From positions 21,180 through 85,179 of the forward strand of contig JAAWGR010000004.1 in the NCBI GenBank assembly GCA_022795445.1: a DNA stretch of 64,000 nucleotides, written 5' to 3'. Numbering within the stretch: the first letter of the stretch is position 1; each line of letters starts with the position of its first letter. This DNA is from Oscillibacter sp. Lineage in GTDB: Bacteria; Bacillota; Clostridia; Oscillospirales; Oscillospiraceae. Positions 10,193 through 19,209 of this stretch are shown in pieces. The translations under genes and the position numbers were made by a program. The notes beneath the pieces are model-generated. The model was given only the letters and a program-made list of their open reading frames with translations. It had not been told where the DNA came from and made no database searches.

Positions 10193-10366
10193 ATGACAAA
10201 TTGGACCCTCTTCTTCACTTTTACCGGCGTGGCCGTTGCTACTGCACAGCTCTTTCGTTTTATCGATTTTATCGAACGTCCGTCCAAATCCCATGTCGTT
10301 TTCCAACACAAGGCGCAGCTTTGGCCTGCGTTGAAAGAAAAATTATGGATGTTCTGGAAAAGCTGA
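10193..10366 (+). CDS. Small ORF, 57 aa, one predicted hydrophobic segment (unknown)
   Basis: AGGAGG RBS before ATG; MTNWTLFFTFTGVAVATAQLFRFIDFIERPSKSHVVFQHKAQLWPALKEKLWMFWKS*; first ORF after the consensus promoter, overlaps start of next gene; absent from supplied ORF track (below 60 aa). Confidence 0.55.
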   Translation: MTNWTLFFTFTGVAVATAQLFRFIDFIERPSKSHVVFQHKAQLWPALKEKLWMFWKS

Positions 10367-11619
10367 CAATCCTCACCGACGCCGCTAAATACGACGCTGC
10401 CTGCACCTCCAGCGGCGCACGGCGAAACGCTAAAAAAGGCGCCATCGGCAACACCTCCTCCGCTCCAGCAGGCTGCTGCCACTCCTTTTCCGCCGATGGG
10501 CGGTGCGTTACACTGCTGAAAGTTCTGCTAACAAATTGCTGTGTCTACGACTGCAAATACTGTGTTAACCGACGCAGCAACGACATGAAACGCACAGCTT
10601 TCACCCCGGAAGAGCTGGCTGATCTCACCATAGGATTCTACCGTCGAAATTATATCGATGGCTTGTTCCTCTCCTCCGGCGTCTTCCGCAGCCCCGATTA
10701 CACTACCGAACTTATGATCCGTACTCTTTCCCTTCTGCGGGAACAGTATCGCTTTAATGGGTATATTCACGCAAAAGCTATCCCCGGCACGTCGTCAGAA
10801 CTGGTCGAGCAGCTGGGGTTTCTTGCAGACAGACTGAGCGTCAATATCGAACTTCCATCCGAATCCGGACTAAAAGCCCTTGCACCAAACAAAACCAAAG
10901 AGTCGATCTTGACTCCCATGCGACAGATTCAAAACCGGAATCGGCAGAGCCGGGAAGAATTGGTCAAGTACCGTCACGCGCCGCGCTTTGCGCCCGCCGG
11001 ACAAAGCACCCAGCTCATTGTTGGGGCTACCGCTGATACCGACTTCCACATCCTCCGGCTGACCCAAGGGCTGTATGACCGTTATCAGCTCAAGCGCGTG
11101 TTCTACTCCGCCTATGTACCAGTCGTGGAACACGCCCTCCTCCCTGCCAAGAATGTCAAACCGCCTTTACTGCGGGAACACCGGCTTTACCAGGCCGACT
11201 GGCTTTTGCGGTTCTATGGCTTTCGGGCGGAAGAGTTGCTGGATGAAAACAACCAGGACTTCGACACCCGTGTCGACCCTAAATGCAGCTGGGCACTGGC
11301 ACATTTGGACTTCTTTCCAGTAGAACTCAATACGGCCGATTATGAGACCCTTTTGAGAATTCCTGGCGTGGGTGTCACGTCCGCTAAACGGATCTTGTCT
11401 GCCCGGCGGTACGGTTCCCTCCGGACAGAACAGCTGCGAAAGTTGGGCGTCGTCATGAAACGGGCACAATACTTCCTCACTGCCTCCGGACGCATGGCAG
11501 ACGGCTTACGCTTTACACCCGACAGCCTCTTGCGGGGGCTGATCGCTGCCGAACAACCACTTTTGCCAGAACCGGAAATAGTACAGCTCTCCTTGTTTGA
11601 TCAAGCAGGCGTAGGCTGA
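10345..11619 (+). CDS. Putative DNA modification/repair radical SAM protein (TIGR03916-like)
   Basis: CCVYDCKYC gives the CxxxCxxC cluster motif; C-terminal helix-hairpin-helix LNTADYETLLRIPGVGVTSAKRILSARR; start chosen at MDVLEKLTILTDAAKYDAACTSSG. Confidence 0.9.
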   Translation: MDVLEKLTILTDAAKYDAACTSSGARRNAKKGAIGNTSSAPAGCCHSFSADGRCVTLLKVLLTNCCVYDCKYCVNRRSNDMKRTAFTPEELADLTIGFYRRNYIDGLFLSSGVFRSPDYTTELMIRTLSLLREQYRFNGYIHAKAIPGTSSELVEQLGFLADRLSVNIELPSESGLKALAPNKTKESILTPMRQIQNRNRQSREELVKYRHAPRFAPAGQSTQLIVGATADTDFHILRLTQGLYDRYQLKRVFYSAYVPVVEHALLPAKNVKPPLLREHRLYQADWLLRFYGFRAEELLDENNQDFDTRVDPKCSWALAHLDFFPVELNTADYETLLRIPGVGVTSAKRILSARRYGSLRTEQLRKLGVVMKRAQYFLTASGRMADGLRFTPDSLLRGLIAAEQPLLPEPEIVQLSLFDQAGVG

Positions 11620-11641
11620 CCCTTTCGCTTGGAGGTTTTTT

Positions 11642-12496
11642 ATGGAAGTCATCTATTATTATGACAGCAGTTTCGAGGGATTCCTCTGCTGTATTTTCGA
11701 CAGCTACCTATGTAAAGAAATCCCCGCCGCAATCCAATGCGGTGGGGACGCTGTGTTGTCCTTATTCAGTTCCCGTACCGTCCAGACCGACCGCAGCCAC
11801 GCCGCCCGCGTCCTGCGAAAGGTTTCGCTTATCGCGCCAGAAGCCGGTACCCTCCTTTGGCACGGCTTCCTCTCCTGCCTGCCAGAGAAAGAAATGCACC
11901 TCTATCGCTTTGTGGCAAAGCTTCTGCGGGAAGGGCCTGGGTTTCTGCGCGACCGCTCCAACGAAACACTATTCCCTATCGCCAGAGCTGTGCAGCACCT
12001 GCGCGAAGAAGCACATCTGCTCAAAGGCTTTGTTCGCTTCTCCGATCTGGGCGGCGTGCTGGGCGGCGAGATCGAACCTAAAAACCGTGTCCTGCCTCTT
12101 CTTCGCAGCCACTTCTGCGCACGGTGCCATAACGAACGGTTTTTTCTCTATGACCGAACCAACAAAGAAGCGCTCTTTTATGCCAATGGAAAGGCCGTCA
12201 TCCAGCCTTTGGACTATTTCCAAATGGCCCCGCCTGACGAAACCGAAGCCCGCTTTCGCATCCTCTGGAAACGCTTTTATGATACAATTGCCATCAAGGA
12301 GCGATACAACCCCCGCTGCCGTATGACCCATATGCCAAAACGTTACTGGAACACTATGACCGAGTTCCAGTGCGAGGACTATTTTAAGGCACAAACGCCT
12401 CCCGCAAACGCTGCAATCCCCGGCGCTCCAGCCGTGAGACCTGCACCTGCGACACCCCTAGAATCCGGGCTGTCTGCTCCTGCGTCAACCCCTTGA
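11642..12496 (+). CDS. Putative DNA metabolism protein (DUF4130/TIGR03915-like)
   Basis: YYYDSSFEGFLCCIFDSY N-terminus and ERYNPRCRMTHMPKRYWNTMTEFQ C-terminal motif, adjacent to the radical SAM gene. Confidence 0.85.
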   Translation: MEVIYYYDSSFEGFLCCIFDSYLCKEIPAAIQCGGDAVLSLFSSRTVQTDRSHAARVLRKVSLIAPEAGTLLWHGFLSCLPEKEMHLYRFVAKLLREGPGFLRDRSNETLFPIARAVQHLREEAHLLKGFVRFSDLGGVLGGEIEPKNRVLPLLRSHFCARCHNERFFLYDRTNKEALFYANGKAVIQPLDYFQMAPPDETEARFRILWKRFYDTIAIKERYNPRCRMTHMPKRYWNTMTEFQCEDYFKAQTPPANAAIPGAPAVRPAPATPLESGLSAPASTP

Positions 12497-13088
12497 AATA
12501 CCGCAGGAGCACCGTCATGCGCTCTTTTTCCGGCAGCTTGTCAATGGCTTCCCGCAGGGCGATACGCTCTACAAGACTTTCCTCCGGCGCGTCCGTGCCA
12601 AGAACGCCCTCTAGCGTCAAACCGTCCGCCGTTTCCTGCTGTAAGGATTCCGGTGCATCCGTTGCCAGGTCCGTCTGGGCAATTTCCTCCGGCGTCAGGC
12701 CTGTGGCCTCCGACAACTCCGACAAGGCTGGCTCTCGGCCTAATGTGTGGCGCAGACGCTCTCGGGCACTATACAGCATTTGTGCCTGCTCGCGGATACT
12801 GCGGCCTACCTTCAACGCCCCGTCATCTCGGAGGAAACGCCGAATCTCTCCCGCAATCTTCGGCACAGCGTAGGTCGAAAAACATGTGCCGTAATCAAAG
12901 TCAAAGCCCTGCACCGCCTTCAGAAAACCTAAACAGCCCAGTTGGTACAAATCGTCCGGCTCTACCCCCCGGCCATAGTAACGGCGTACAACACTCCAAA
13001 TCAGGCCGTTGTTCTCAATCACGGCCTGTTCGCACGCATCCCGGTCCCCTTGCTGCGCCGCCCGGAGCAGCTCCAATGTGGCGCTCAT
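12384..13088 (-). CDS. sigF: RNA polymerase sporulation sigma factor SigF
   Basis: Sigma-70 regions 2-4 and position after spoIIAA-spoIIAB. Confidence 0.93.
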   Translation of the reverse strand: MSATLELLRAAQQGDRDACEQAVIENNGLIWSVVRRYYGRGVEPDDLYQLGCLGFLKAVQGFDFDYGTCFSTYAVPKIAGEIRRFLRDDGALKVGRSIREQAQMLYSARERLRHTLGREPALSELSEATGLTPEEIAQTDLATDAPESLQQETADGLTLEGVLGTDAPEESLVERIALREAIDKLPEKERMTVLLRYFKGLTQEQTARILGVSQVQVSRLERRGLQRLREAFVP

Positions 13089-13534
13089 TTCGGCGCTTTT
13101 ATACGGGACGCCAGCTTCTTTTTCATCACAACCGTCGTCCCTCTGCCAACCGCTGAGCGAACCACCACTTTGTCCATAAAACTTTCCATGATCGTAAAGC
13201 CCATACCGCTCCGCTCCTCGCCGCCGGTGGTATACATCGGCTGCCGGGCCTTGTCAATATCCGGAATGCCCCGACCATAGTCCCTGATGGTCAGTTCTAA
13301 AACATTGTCTGGACATATCCGGATTTTTAGCTGCACCTTTCCAATATTGTCCGGATAAGCATGGACAATTGCATTCGTAACCGCCTCGCTGACTGCGGTT
13401 TTAACATCCTCCAGCTCATTGAGCGTCGGGTCCATCTGAGCGGCGAAACAGGCCGCAGCAGACCGCACAAAGCCTTCGTTCCGGCTGTGGCTGGGGAACT
13501 CCATCGCCACCTCGTTTATTGCCCTGGTTTTCAT
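13085..13534 (-). CDS. spoIIAB: Anti-sigma F factor SpoIIAB
   Basis: GHKL ATPase: VKTAVSEAVTNAIVHAY, DYGRGIPDIDKARQPMYT, ERSGMGFTIMESFMD; ATGA overlap with sigF. Confidence 0.95.
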   Translation of the reverse strand: MKTRAINEVAMEFPSHSRNEGFVRSAAACFAAQMDPTLNELEDVKTAVSEAVTNAIVHAYPDNIGKVQLKIRICPDNVLELTIRDYGRGIPDIDKARQPMYTTGGEERSGMGFTIMESFMDKVVVRSAVGRGTTVVMKKKLASRIKAPK

Positions 13535-13547
13535 TATGTAAACCTCC

Positions 13548-13853
13548 TTATTTGATCGTCACTAGCCGGCTGACACCGGCTGCGTCCAGGACACGCTTGG
13601 CCTGGGGCGGGATGTTCCGCACTAGAAGGCTGCCGTCCAAAAGCTGCATTCGCTGCTGCGCCCGCAAAATCAAGGCAATACCCGAGCTGTCCATGAAGGT
13701 CACGCCTTCCATATCTAACACCAGCTTCCGCGGCAGAGCCGCGTCCAAAGCCATTTCCAGCTCCCGGAGAGCACTGCGGGCACCATGATGGTCCAATTCT
13801 CCACGGAGTTCCAGGAGCAGGTTCCGGTCTGCACTTTTTGCCAGAATTTCCAT
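13548..13853 (-). CDS. spoIIAA: Anti-sigma F factor antagonist SpoIIAA
   Basis: STAS domain, VTFMDSSGIALILRA phosphoserine motif; start MEILAKSADRN with GAGGGGGAG RBS. Confidence 0.93.
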   Translation of the reverse strand: MEILAKSADRNLLLELRGELDHHGARSALRELEMALDAALPRKLVLDMEGVTFMDSSGIALILRAQQRMQLLDGSLLVRNIPPQAKRVLDAAGVSRLVTIK

Positions 13854-14143
13854 ATGTCTCCCCCTCTTTTCCAGATGACGGCCTCTCTGCCAGGCTTGTC
13901 CGAGAGCGTACGCCCCGGTTTCCACTTTCTTGTATCATACCATTTTCCGCTAAGGTTTTCTGTCGAATTTTTAGCCGCTTCCTATATTTTTCACAAAAAA
14001 ACCGACGCAGATTTTACTATTCTTTTTCCCTATTTGCAGTAGTTTTTATTTTTCCATTTGCAAACGATCAAAAATATGATACAATACCTTTCGCAGAATG
14101 TCGGTTTGAGGCAATTTCTTTGGGGAAAAACGGAGGTTATAAT

Positions 14144-15166
14144 ATGGAAAAAGTCAGATTGGGCCGCTCGGAACTGTTGGTTACCAAAACCGCATTTGGT
14201 GCGCTGCCTATCCAGCGTATCTCGAAAGAAGACGCGGCGCGTTTGGTTCGCCGTGCATATGAAGCAGGCATCAACTATTTTGATACCGCAAACTCATATA
14301 CAGACAGTGAAGAGAAGCTGGGTTATGCATTTGAAGGTATCCGGCAAAATGTGGTGATTTCTACAAAAAGCGCCGGCACAGACCGGAAAACTGTACAGGC
14401 ACATATTGAGAATAGCCTGCGGATGCTGAAGACCGATTATATCGATTTATTGCAGTTCCATAACCCAGAAAAAATGCCGGATATCAACGATCCAGAAGGG
14501 CCGTTTGCCGCTGCTCTTGCGATGAAACAGAAAGGTTATGTGCGCCACATCGGCATTACAAACCATCGTTTAAATGTAGCAAAAGAGGCCATTGCATCCG
14601 GAAATTTTGAGACATTACAGTTTCCATTTTGCTATCTTGCGACGGAAAAAGACATCGAATTAGTAGAAGCATGCAAGGCGGCAGATATGGGTTTTATCGC
14701 AATGAAGGGACTTTCCGGCGGTATTTTAAATAATGCAGCGGCATGTTATGCGTTTATGCAGAAGTACGAAAATGTGGTGCCAATTTGGGGAATCCAGCGC
14801 GAGGAAGAGTTAGAGCAATGGCTGGAACTGACAGAAAAAAAGGTAACGATGACGCCAGAGCTTCAGGCGGTGATTGACGCGGACCGGAAAGAATTGTCGG
14901 GTACATTTTGCAGAGGCTGCGGATATTGTTTACCATGTGCGGCGAACATTGATATTCCGATGTCGGCACGTATGACACCGCTGATGAATCGCTCGCCGTA
15001 TGAACCATATTTGAGCGATGAGTGGTATGAGAAGATGCATCGTATTGAGAATTGTGTGCATTGCAATGCGTGCAGGAGCCGCTGTCCATATGGCTTGGAT
15101 ACGCCTGCACTTTTGGCAGAAATGCTGAAAGATTATGATGCATTTTACGCAGAACATCATAAGTAA
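14144..15166 (+). CDS. Aldo/keto reductase with C-terminal 4Fe-4S ferredoxin-like domain
   Basis: AKR fold motifs plus CRGCGYCLPC and CVHCNACRSRCPYGLDTP; GGAGG RBS before MEKVRLGRSELL. Confidence 0.9.
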   Translation: MEKVRLGRSELLVTKTAFGALPIQRISKEDAARLVRRAYEAGINYFDTANSYTDSEEKLGYAFEGIRQNVVISTKSAGTDRKTVQAHIENSLRMLKTDYIDLLQFHNPEKMPDINDPEGPFAAALAMKQKGYVRHIGITNHRLNVAKEAIASGNFETLQFPFCYLATEKDIELVEACKAADMGFIAMKGLSGGILNNAAACYAFMQKYENVVPIWGIQREEELEQWLELTEKKVTMTPELQAVIDADRKELSGTFCRGCGYCLPCAANIDIPMSARMTPLMNRSPYEPYLSDEWYEKMHRIENCVHCNACRSRCPYGLDTPALLAEMLKDYDAFYAEHHK

Positions 15167-15226
15167 TTTGACCAGATAACTACACAAAGTAACTATTTAG
15201 CAAGGCTTTTTCGCTGATAAAATACA

Positions 15227-15268
15227 AGAGCGTATTCAGGATACTGCACCTGAATACGCTCTTTTTCC
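15227..15268 (+). terminator. Rho-independent terminator
   Basis: AAGAGCGTATTCAGG-atactgca-CCTGAATACGCTCTTTTT. Confidence 0.85.
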
Positions 15269-15348
15269 TCGGGGAGAAAATTGGACAAATCCGCCAGCTA
15301 TAAAATAGCCAAATGGAACGCTCTGTACGGTCGGACTCGTCCATTGTA

Positions 15349-15948
15349 TTATGGGATCACCTCAATTCCGAGGATTGTGGCCACCACAGCAGCTTGGGAG
15401 CTGTGAATTTTCGCGCCCCGCAGCTCTTTGCAGGTTTCCGAAAGGGTAATTTTATCGAGGATACAGTCCGATAAATCAATGCCTTTCAGCTCCGATTTGA
15501 AGAAATCAACATGCGTAAAATTCACTTTTTTAAGCTCCATTTTCAAAAAGCGGTTTTCTTGAAAAGTCGTTTCTGTAAAATCAGTTTCCTCAATTTTATT
15601 GCGCTCCCAAACGCAATTTGTAAAATTTGCATAGCGCAGAAGCGCGTTATTTATAATACTGTCTTTAAAACGGCTTCTGCGAAAATCGCTGCCGTCTCCT
15701 TTGCTGCCAGTCCATTCGGAATCCTTCCAAAAGCTCCGTTGAAACCGGCAGTTTATAAACGCGCAATCTTTAAAAATACATTCGTAAAACGCTGTTTCAC
15801 TGAAATCACAGTCTGAAAAAATACACTTATCAAAATCCGCTTTCTTAAAAGTTATCTCGCTCAGATCTAAGCCCTCCACGCTCTCGCGCTCGAACCTTTT
15901 AAGCGTTAAAAAGGCTTCTTCTTTGGCTTCAGCCAGAGCGTCTCTCAT
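15349..15948 (-). CDS. Pentapeptide repeat protein, Qnr/gyrase-protection-like
   Basis: Tandem pentapeptides (DLSEITFKKADFDKCIFSDCDFSETAFYECIF...), C-term ELRGAKIHSSQAAVVATILGIEVIP resembling Qnr C-termini; start MRDALAEAKEE. Confidence 0.75.
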   Translation of the reverse strand: MRDALAEAKEEAFLTLKRFERESVEGLDLSEITFKKADFDKCIFSDCDFSETAFYECIFKDCAFINCRFQRSFWKDSEWTGSKGDGSDFRRSRFKDSIINNALLRYANFTNCVWERNKIEETDFTETTFQENRFLKMELKKVNFTHVDFFKSELKGIDLSDCILDKITLSETCKELRGAKIHSSQAAVVATILGIEVIP

Positions 15949-16715
15949 GCCCGAAATGTATCTACCATCTGTCGATACGCGTCGATCAGCGCAACCGTAT
16001 CCACGCCCATCGTCATGCTGTCGAATCCCTGGCTTGCCCGTCTCTTCGCTTCTTCTGCACTGTTGCAATATATAAACGCCATTTTGTGATTTTTCTTGCA
16101 GGCACTTTGCACACGTTCTAACGCACTGCACATCCGTTCACTGTCAAACTCCAGCGGGCAGCCCAGTGCAATCGACAGGTCAAACGGTCCCACAAAAATA
16201 CCATCTACACCTTCCATGGCAGCGATTTCTTCAATGTGCTCCAAACAACCTACCGTCTCGCACTGCGGTATCAACAGCGTCTCCCGGTTGCACTGCGCAA
16301 AATATGCCTCCGTCCCTTGCAGCGATACTTCGTCATAACCCCAGCCGCCGTCTCTGGTGGGGCAAAAGCCGCGGTTCCCTACCGGCTGGAATTTCGCAAA
16401 TTTTACCAACTTCTGCACTTGCTCCACCGTCTCAACCGCGGGGATAATCAGGCCCTTTGCACCGTAATCCAGCGCCTGCAAAACAACGCTTCTCGTAATC
16501 TCATTGATCCGGACAAGCGGTGTCAAACCCGCCGCGTCAGCTGCCGTGATGGAGGCCGAAACCACACCCGGATACGCCATGCAATGCTCTGTGTCAATCA
16601 GCACATAATCCAGCCCTGTGCGTCCTAAACATTCCACCACTTGCGCACTGTTTAACTGCGCAAATGTGCCGATTGACGGCTCGCCTTTTTCAAATTTCTC
16701 CAATAACTTATTCAT
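15945..16715 (-). CDS. HpcH/HpaI family aldolase
   Basis: GLDYVLIDTEHC, MEGVDGIFVGPFDLSIALG, PLVRINEITRSVVLQALDYGAKGLIIPAVETVEQ. Confidence 0.9.
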   Translation of the reverse strand: MNKLLEKFEKGEPSIGTFAQLNSAQVVECLGRTGLDYVLIDTEHCMAYPGVVSASITAADAAGLTPLVRINEITRSVVLQALDYGAKGLIIPAVETVEQVQKLVKFAKFQPVGNRGFCPTRDGGWGYDEVSLQGTEAYFAQCNRETLLIPQCETVGCLEHIEEIAAMEGVDGIFVGPFDLSIALGCPLEFDSERMCSALERVQSACKKNHKMAFIYCNSAEEAKRRASQGFDSMTMGVDTVALIDAYRQMVDTFRA

Positions 16716-16738
16716 CTTTCTGCACTCCTTACTTTTTC

Positions 16739-17371
16739 TTATTTCCTATATAAAAGCTCTTCAAAACTTCGAATATACACATCACAGAAACTCCGCATTT
16801 CCGGTTCATCTTGAGCAAAATACCGGTCATAAACACCAATCACCCGCATCCTCGCCGCCCGCGCCCCGCGGCAAGCTGACAGGCTGTCGTCAAAGATTGT
16901 GCAGTCCTCCGGGACCACACCTGCTGCCGCTGCCGCCGCCTGCCAAATTTCCGGCTGCTTCTTCTCCATTCCCAAGTCTTGGGCAAACGTCACACGGTCA
17001 AAATATTTTTCCAAATCCAAATGCTCCAGCGCTGTGTGGCAGTGCTCTGGCACACTGGAGGTTACCACTGCCAGCGTCCGGCCTTCTGCCTTGCACTGCT
17101 TCAGGTAAGCCCGTACGCCCGGCTTGACCGGCACATTGGCATAGGCATCCTTTGCCAACTCCATCCACTCCGCCATAATCTCCTCGCAGGATTCTTCCAA
17201 ACGGCAAAATTCCTTTGTAAATTTTGCCGCTAATGGGAAAATCGTGTGGGAAACGCCCTCATAATAGGCATGTGTATAGGACATCCCACGGCGGGACAGG
17301 AATTCCCGGTCTACATTTTTCCATACGCCGTTTGAATCAATCAACGTCCCATCCAAATCAAAGAAATACAA
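16739..17371 (-). CDS. HAD family hydrolase (phosphatase/phosphoglucomutase-like)
   Basis: MYFFDLDGTLIDSNGVW, VVTSS, DDSLSACRGARAARM. Confidence 0.88.
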   Translation of the reverse strand: MYFFDLDGTLIDSNGVWKNVDREFLSRRGMSYTHAYYEGVSHTIFPLAAKFTKEFCRLEESCEEIMAEWMELAKDAYANVPVKPGVRAYLKQCKAEGRTLAVVTSSVPEHCHTALEHLDLEKYFDRVTFAQDLGMEKKQPEIWQAAAAAAGVVPEDCTIFDDSLSACRGARAARMRVIGVYDRYFAQDEPEMRSFCDVYIRSFEELLYRK

Positions 17372-17374
17372 CGC

Positions 17375-17992
17375 TCAATCCTCCTCTTCCAGCCAGAAGC
17401 GCCAAGGGAAATCCTTGGCCTCCTCCGCATAATCTACGCCGATCCGCGGTCCCGTTTTGACCTGCTCTTCCGGAACCGGCGGCGTAGTCATCCCAATGTC
17501 TTCCAAACAGTCACAAACAAATAATACATCGGCCGTCAGGTCTAAGCCGTTCTCCGCCTTTGTCAACGACAAGGCGCGGCAGACCTTTCCCGGGCCATTT
17601 AGAAAATTCTTCTTCCGGTAAGGCGTCAAGGGCTTATCCCCATAACGCAGACGCTTCATGGTTCCCTCTCCCACTAACGGCGACAAGCCGCGAATCAAAA
17701 CGGCAGCTGGCTCGCCTTCCGGCTCGGTGACAAAATTCAGACAGTTGTACATCCCATATATTAGATAAATGTAAGCGTAACCCGGCGGAAAGAACAGCGT
17801 GGCTGTCCGAGCTGTTTTGCGGTAATTGTATGCATGGCACGCCTTGTCGCAGCGGCCAATATAGGCCTCTGTTTCCACGATGCGGCCCGCCAGAAACTGC
17901 CCGTTCAGACGGCGAACCAGCACTTTGCCCAATAATTGGCGCGCCGCCTCCAATGTATCCTGGTTATAGAATTCCCGGGAAAGCCTTGCCAT
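17375..17992 (-). CDS. DNA-3-methyladenine glycosylase (AAG/MPG family)
   Basis: RIVETEAYIGRCDKACHAY, GYAYIYLIYGMYNCLNFVTEPEGEPAAVLIRGL, NGPGKVCRAL. Confidence 0.95.
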   Translation of the reverse strand: MARLSREFYNQDTLEAARQLLGKVLVRRLNGQFLAGRIVETEAYIGRCDKACHAYNYRKTARTATLFFPPGYAYIYLIYGMYNCLNFVTEPEGEPAAVLIRGLSPLVGEGTMKRLRYGDKPLTPYRKKNFLNGPGKVCRALSLTKAENGLDLTADVLFVCDCLEDIGMTTPPVPEEQVKTGPRIGVDYAEEAKDFPWRFWLEEED

Positions 17993-18170
17993 TTTCTCAC
18001 CTCAGTGTTACAATATCGATTTATGCAGCGGCTTGCTTTCCGCCATAGTATAACCATCATTTTAATTCAAAAAAGAAGAGCGCAGAATCTAACCGCCGCT
18101 GTGCGGCTATTATATCATGAACGACGGTGGGACACAAGAGAAAACCCACCCAGTAAAGAGAGGAATCGAT

Positions 18171-19076
18171 ATGAAAGTAAACCGTATCCGTCAAAACGTA
18201 CTGCCGCTGATTACAGCGTTGATTTGGGGTACCGCGTTCGTTGCCCAAAGCGTGGGCGCAGACTACATGGGCCCCTTCACCTTCAATGGCCTCCGAGCTG
18301 TGATCGCCTTTTTCTTCCTGCTGGCCCTATGCGCCTTGCGGCGTTCTATGCGCCGGAACGTACAAACCGAAACCGCGCCTGCCTCCCGGCGGGATTTGGC
18401 TTTGGGCGGCCTGTGCTGCGGCTCCGCGCTGGCAATTGCCAGTTTCTTTCAGCAAAAGGGAATCGAAACCACCACCTCCGGCAAAGCCGGCTTTATTACT
18501 GCGCTGTACATCGTTCTGGTACCGATTATGGGCCTTTTCCTGCACAAGCGGGTCCCCAAAACTGTGTGGGGCAGCGTTGTTTTGGCTGTGGCAGGGCTTT
18601 ATTGCCTCTGCATTACAGAAAATTTCTCCATCACCAGCGGCGACTTTTACATTTTGCTCTGTGCGTTCTGCTTTGCAGTACAGATTATGGTTGTTGACCA
18701 TTTCACCCAGAAAGTCGACGGCGTTGAACTTTCCTGCGCACAATTCCTGGTGATGACCGTCATCTCTATCCTTGGGATGCTGACGGAACCGTTCCCGCCG
18801 GCAGAGACTTTGAGCGCCTGGATTTGGCCGGTGCTGTACGTGGGCGTTTTTTCCAGCGGCGTGGCATATACGCTGCAAATCCTGGCGCAAAAGGATTCCG
18901 ACCCGGCGGTGGTGTCCTTGCTGATGAGCATGGAATCTGTGTTTGCCACCATTGCAGGGGCCATTATTTTGGGGGACCGCATGAGTGGTAAGGAGTATTT
19001 TGGCTGTGTGCTGATGCTTGCGGCAGTGATTTTGGCACAGCTTCCAGAACCAAAGCAGAAAACTGCGCAGGATTAG
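18171..19076 (+). CDS. EamA/DMT family transporter
   Basis: Ten-TM EamA repeat; ALIWGTAFVAQ, start MKVNRIRQN with GAGAGG RBS. Confidence 0.9.
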   Translation: MKVNRIRQNVLPLITALIWGTAFVAQSVGADYMGPFTFNGLRAVIAFFFLLALCALRRSMRRNVQTETAPASRRDLALGGLCCGSALAIASFFQQKGIETTTSGKAGFITALYIVLVPIMGLFLHKRVPKTVWGSVVLAVAGLYCLCITENFSITSGDFYILLCAFCFAVQIMVVDHFTQKVDGVELSCAQFLVMTVISILGMLTEPFPPAETLSAWIWPVLYVGVFSSGVAYTLQILAQKDSDPAVVSLLMSMESVFATIAGAIILGDRMSGKEYFGCVLMLAAVILAQLPEPKQKTAQD

Positions 19077-19209
19077 AGCGTATAGGCTCTGTACATCCCC
19101 GTTGAGTGTCGAAGCAGCGACGCAGGCAGCTATGCAAGGGTGTCGCTGGACAAAAATGGATTTGTGTGTTATGATAAGGAGGTATCCTGTTTATGATTGA
19201 GGTGATTCC

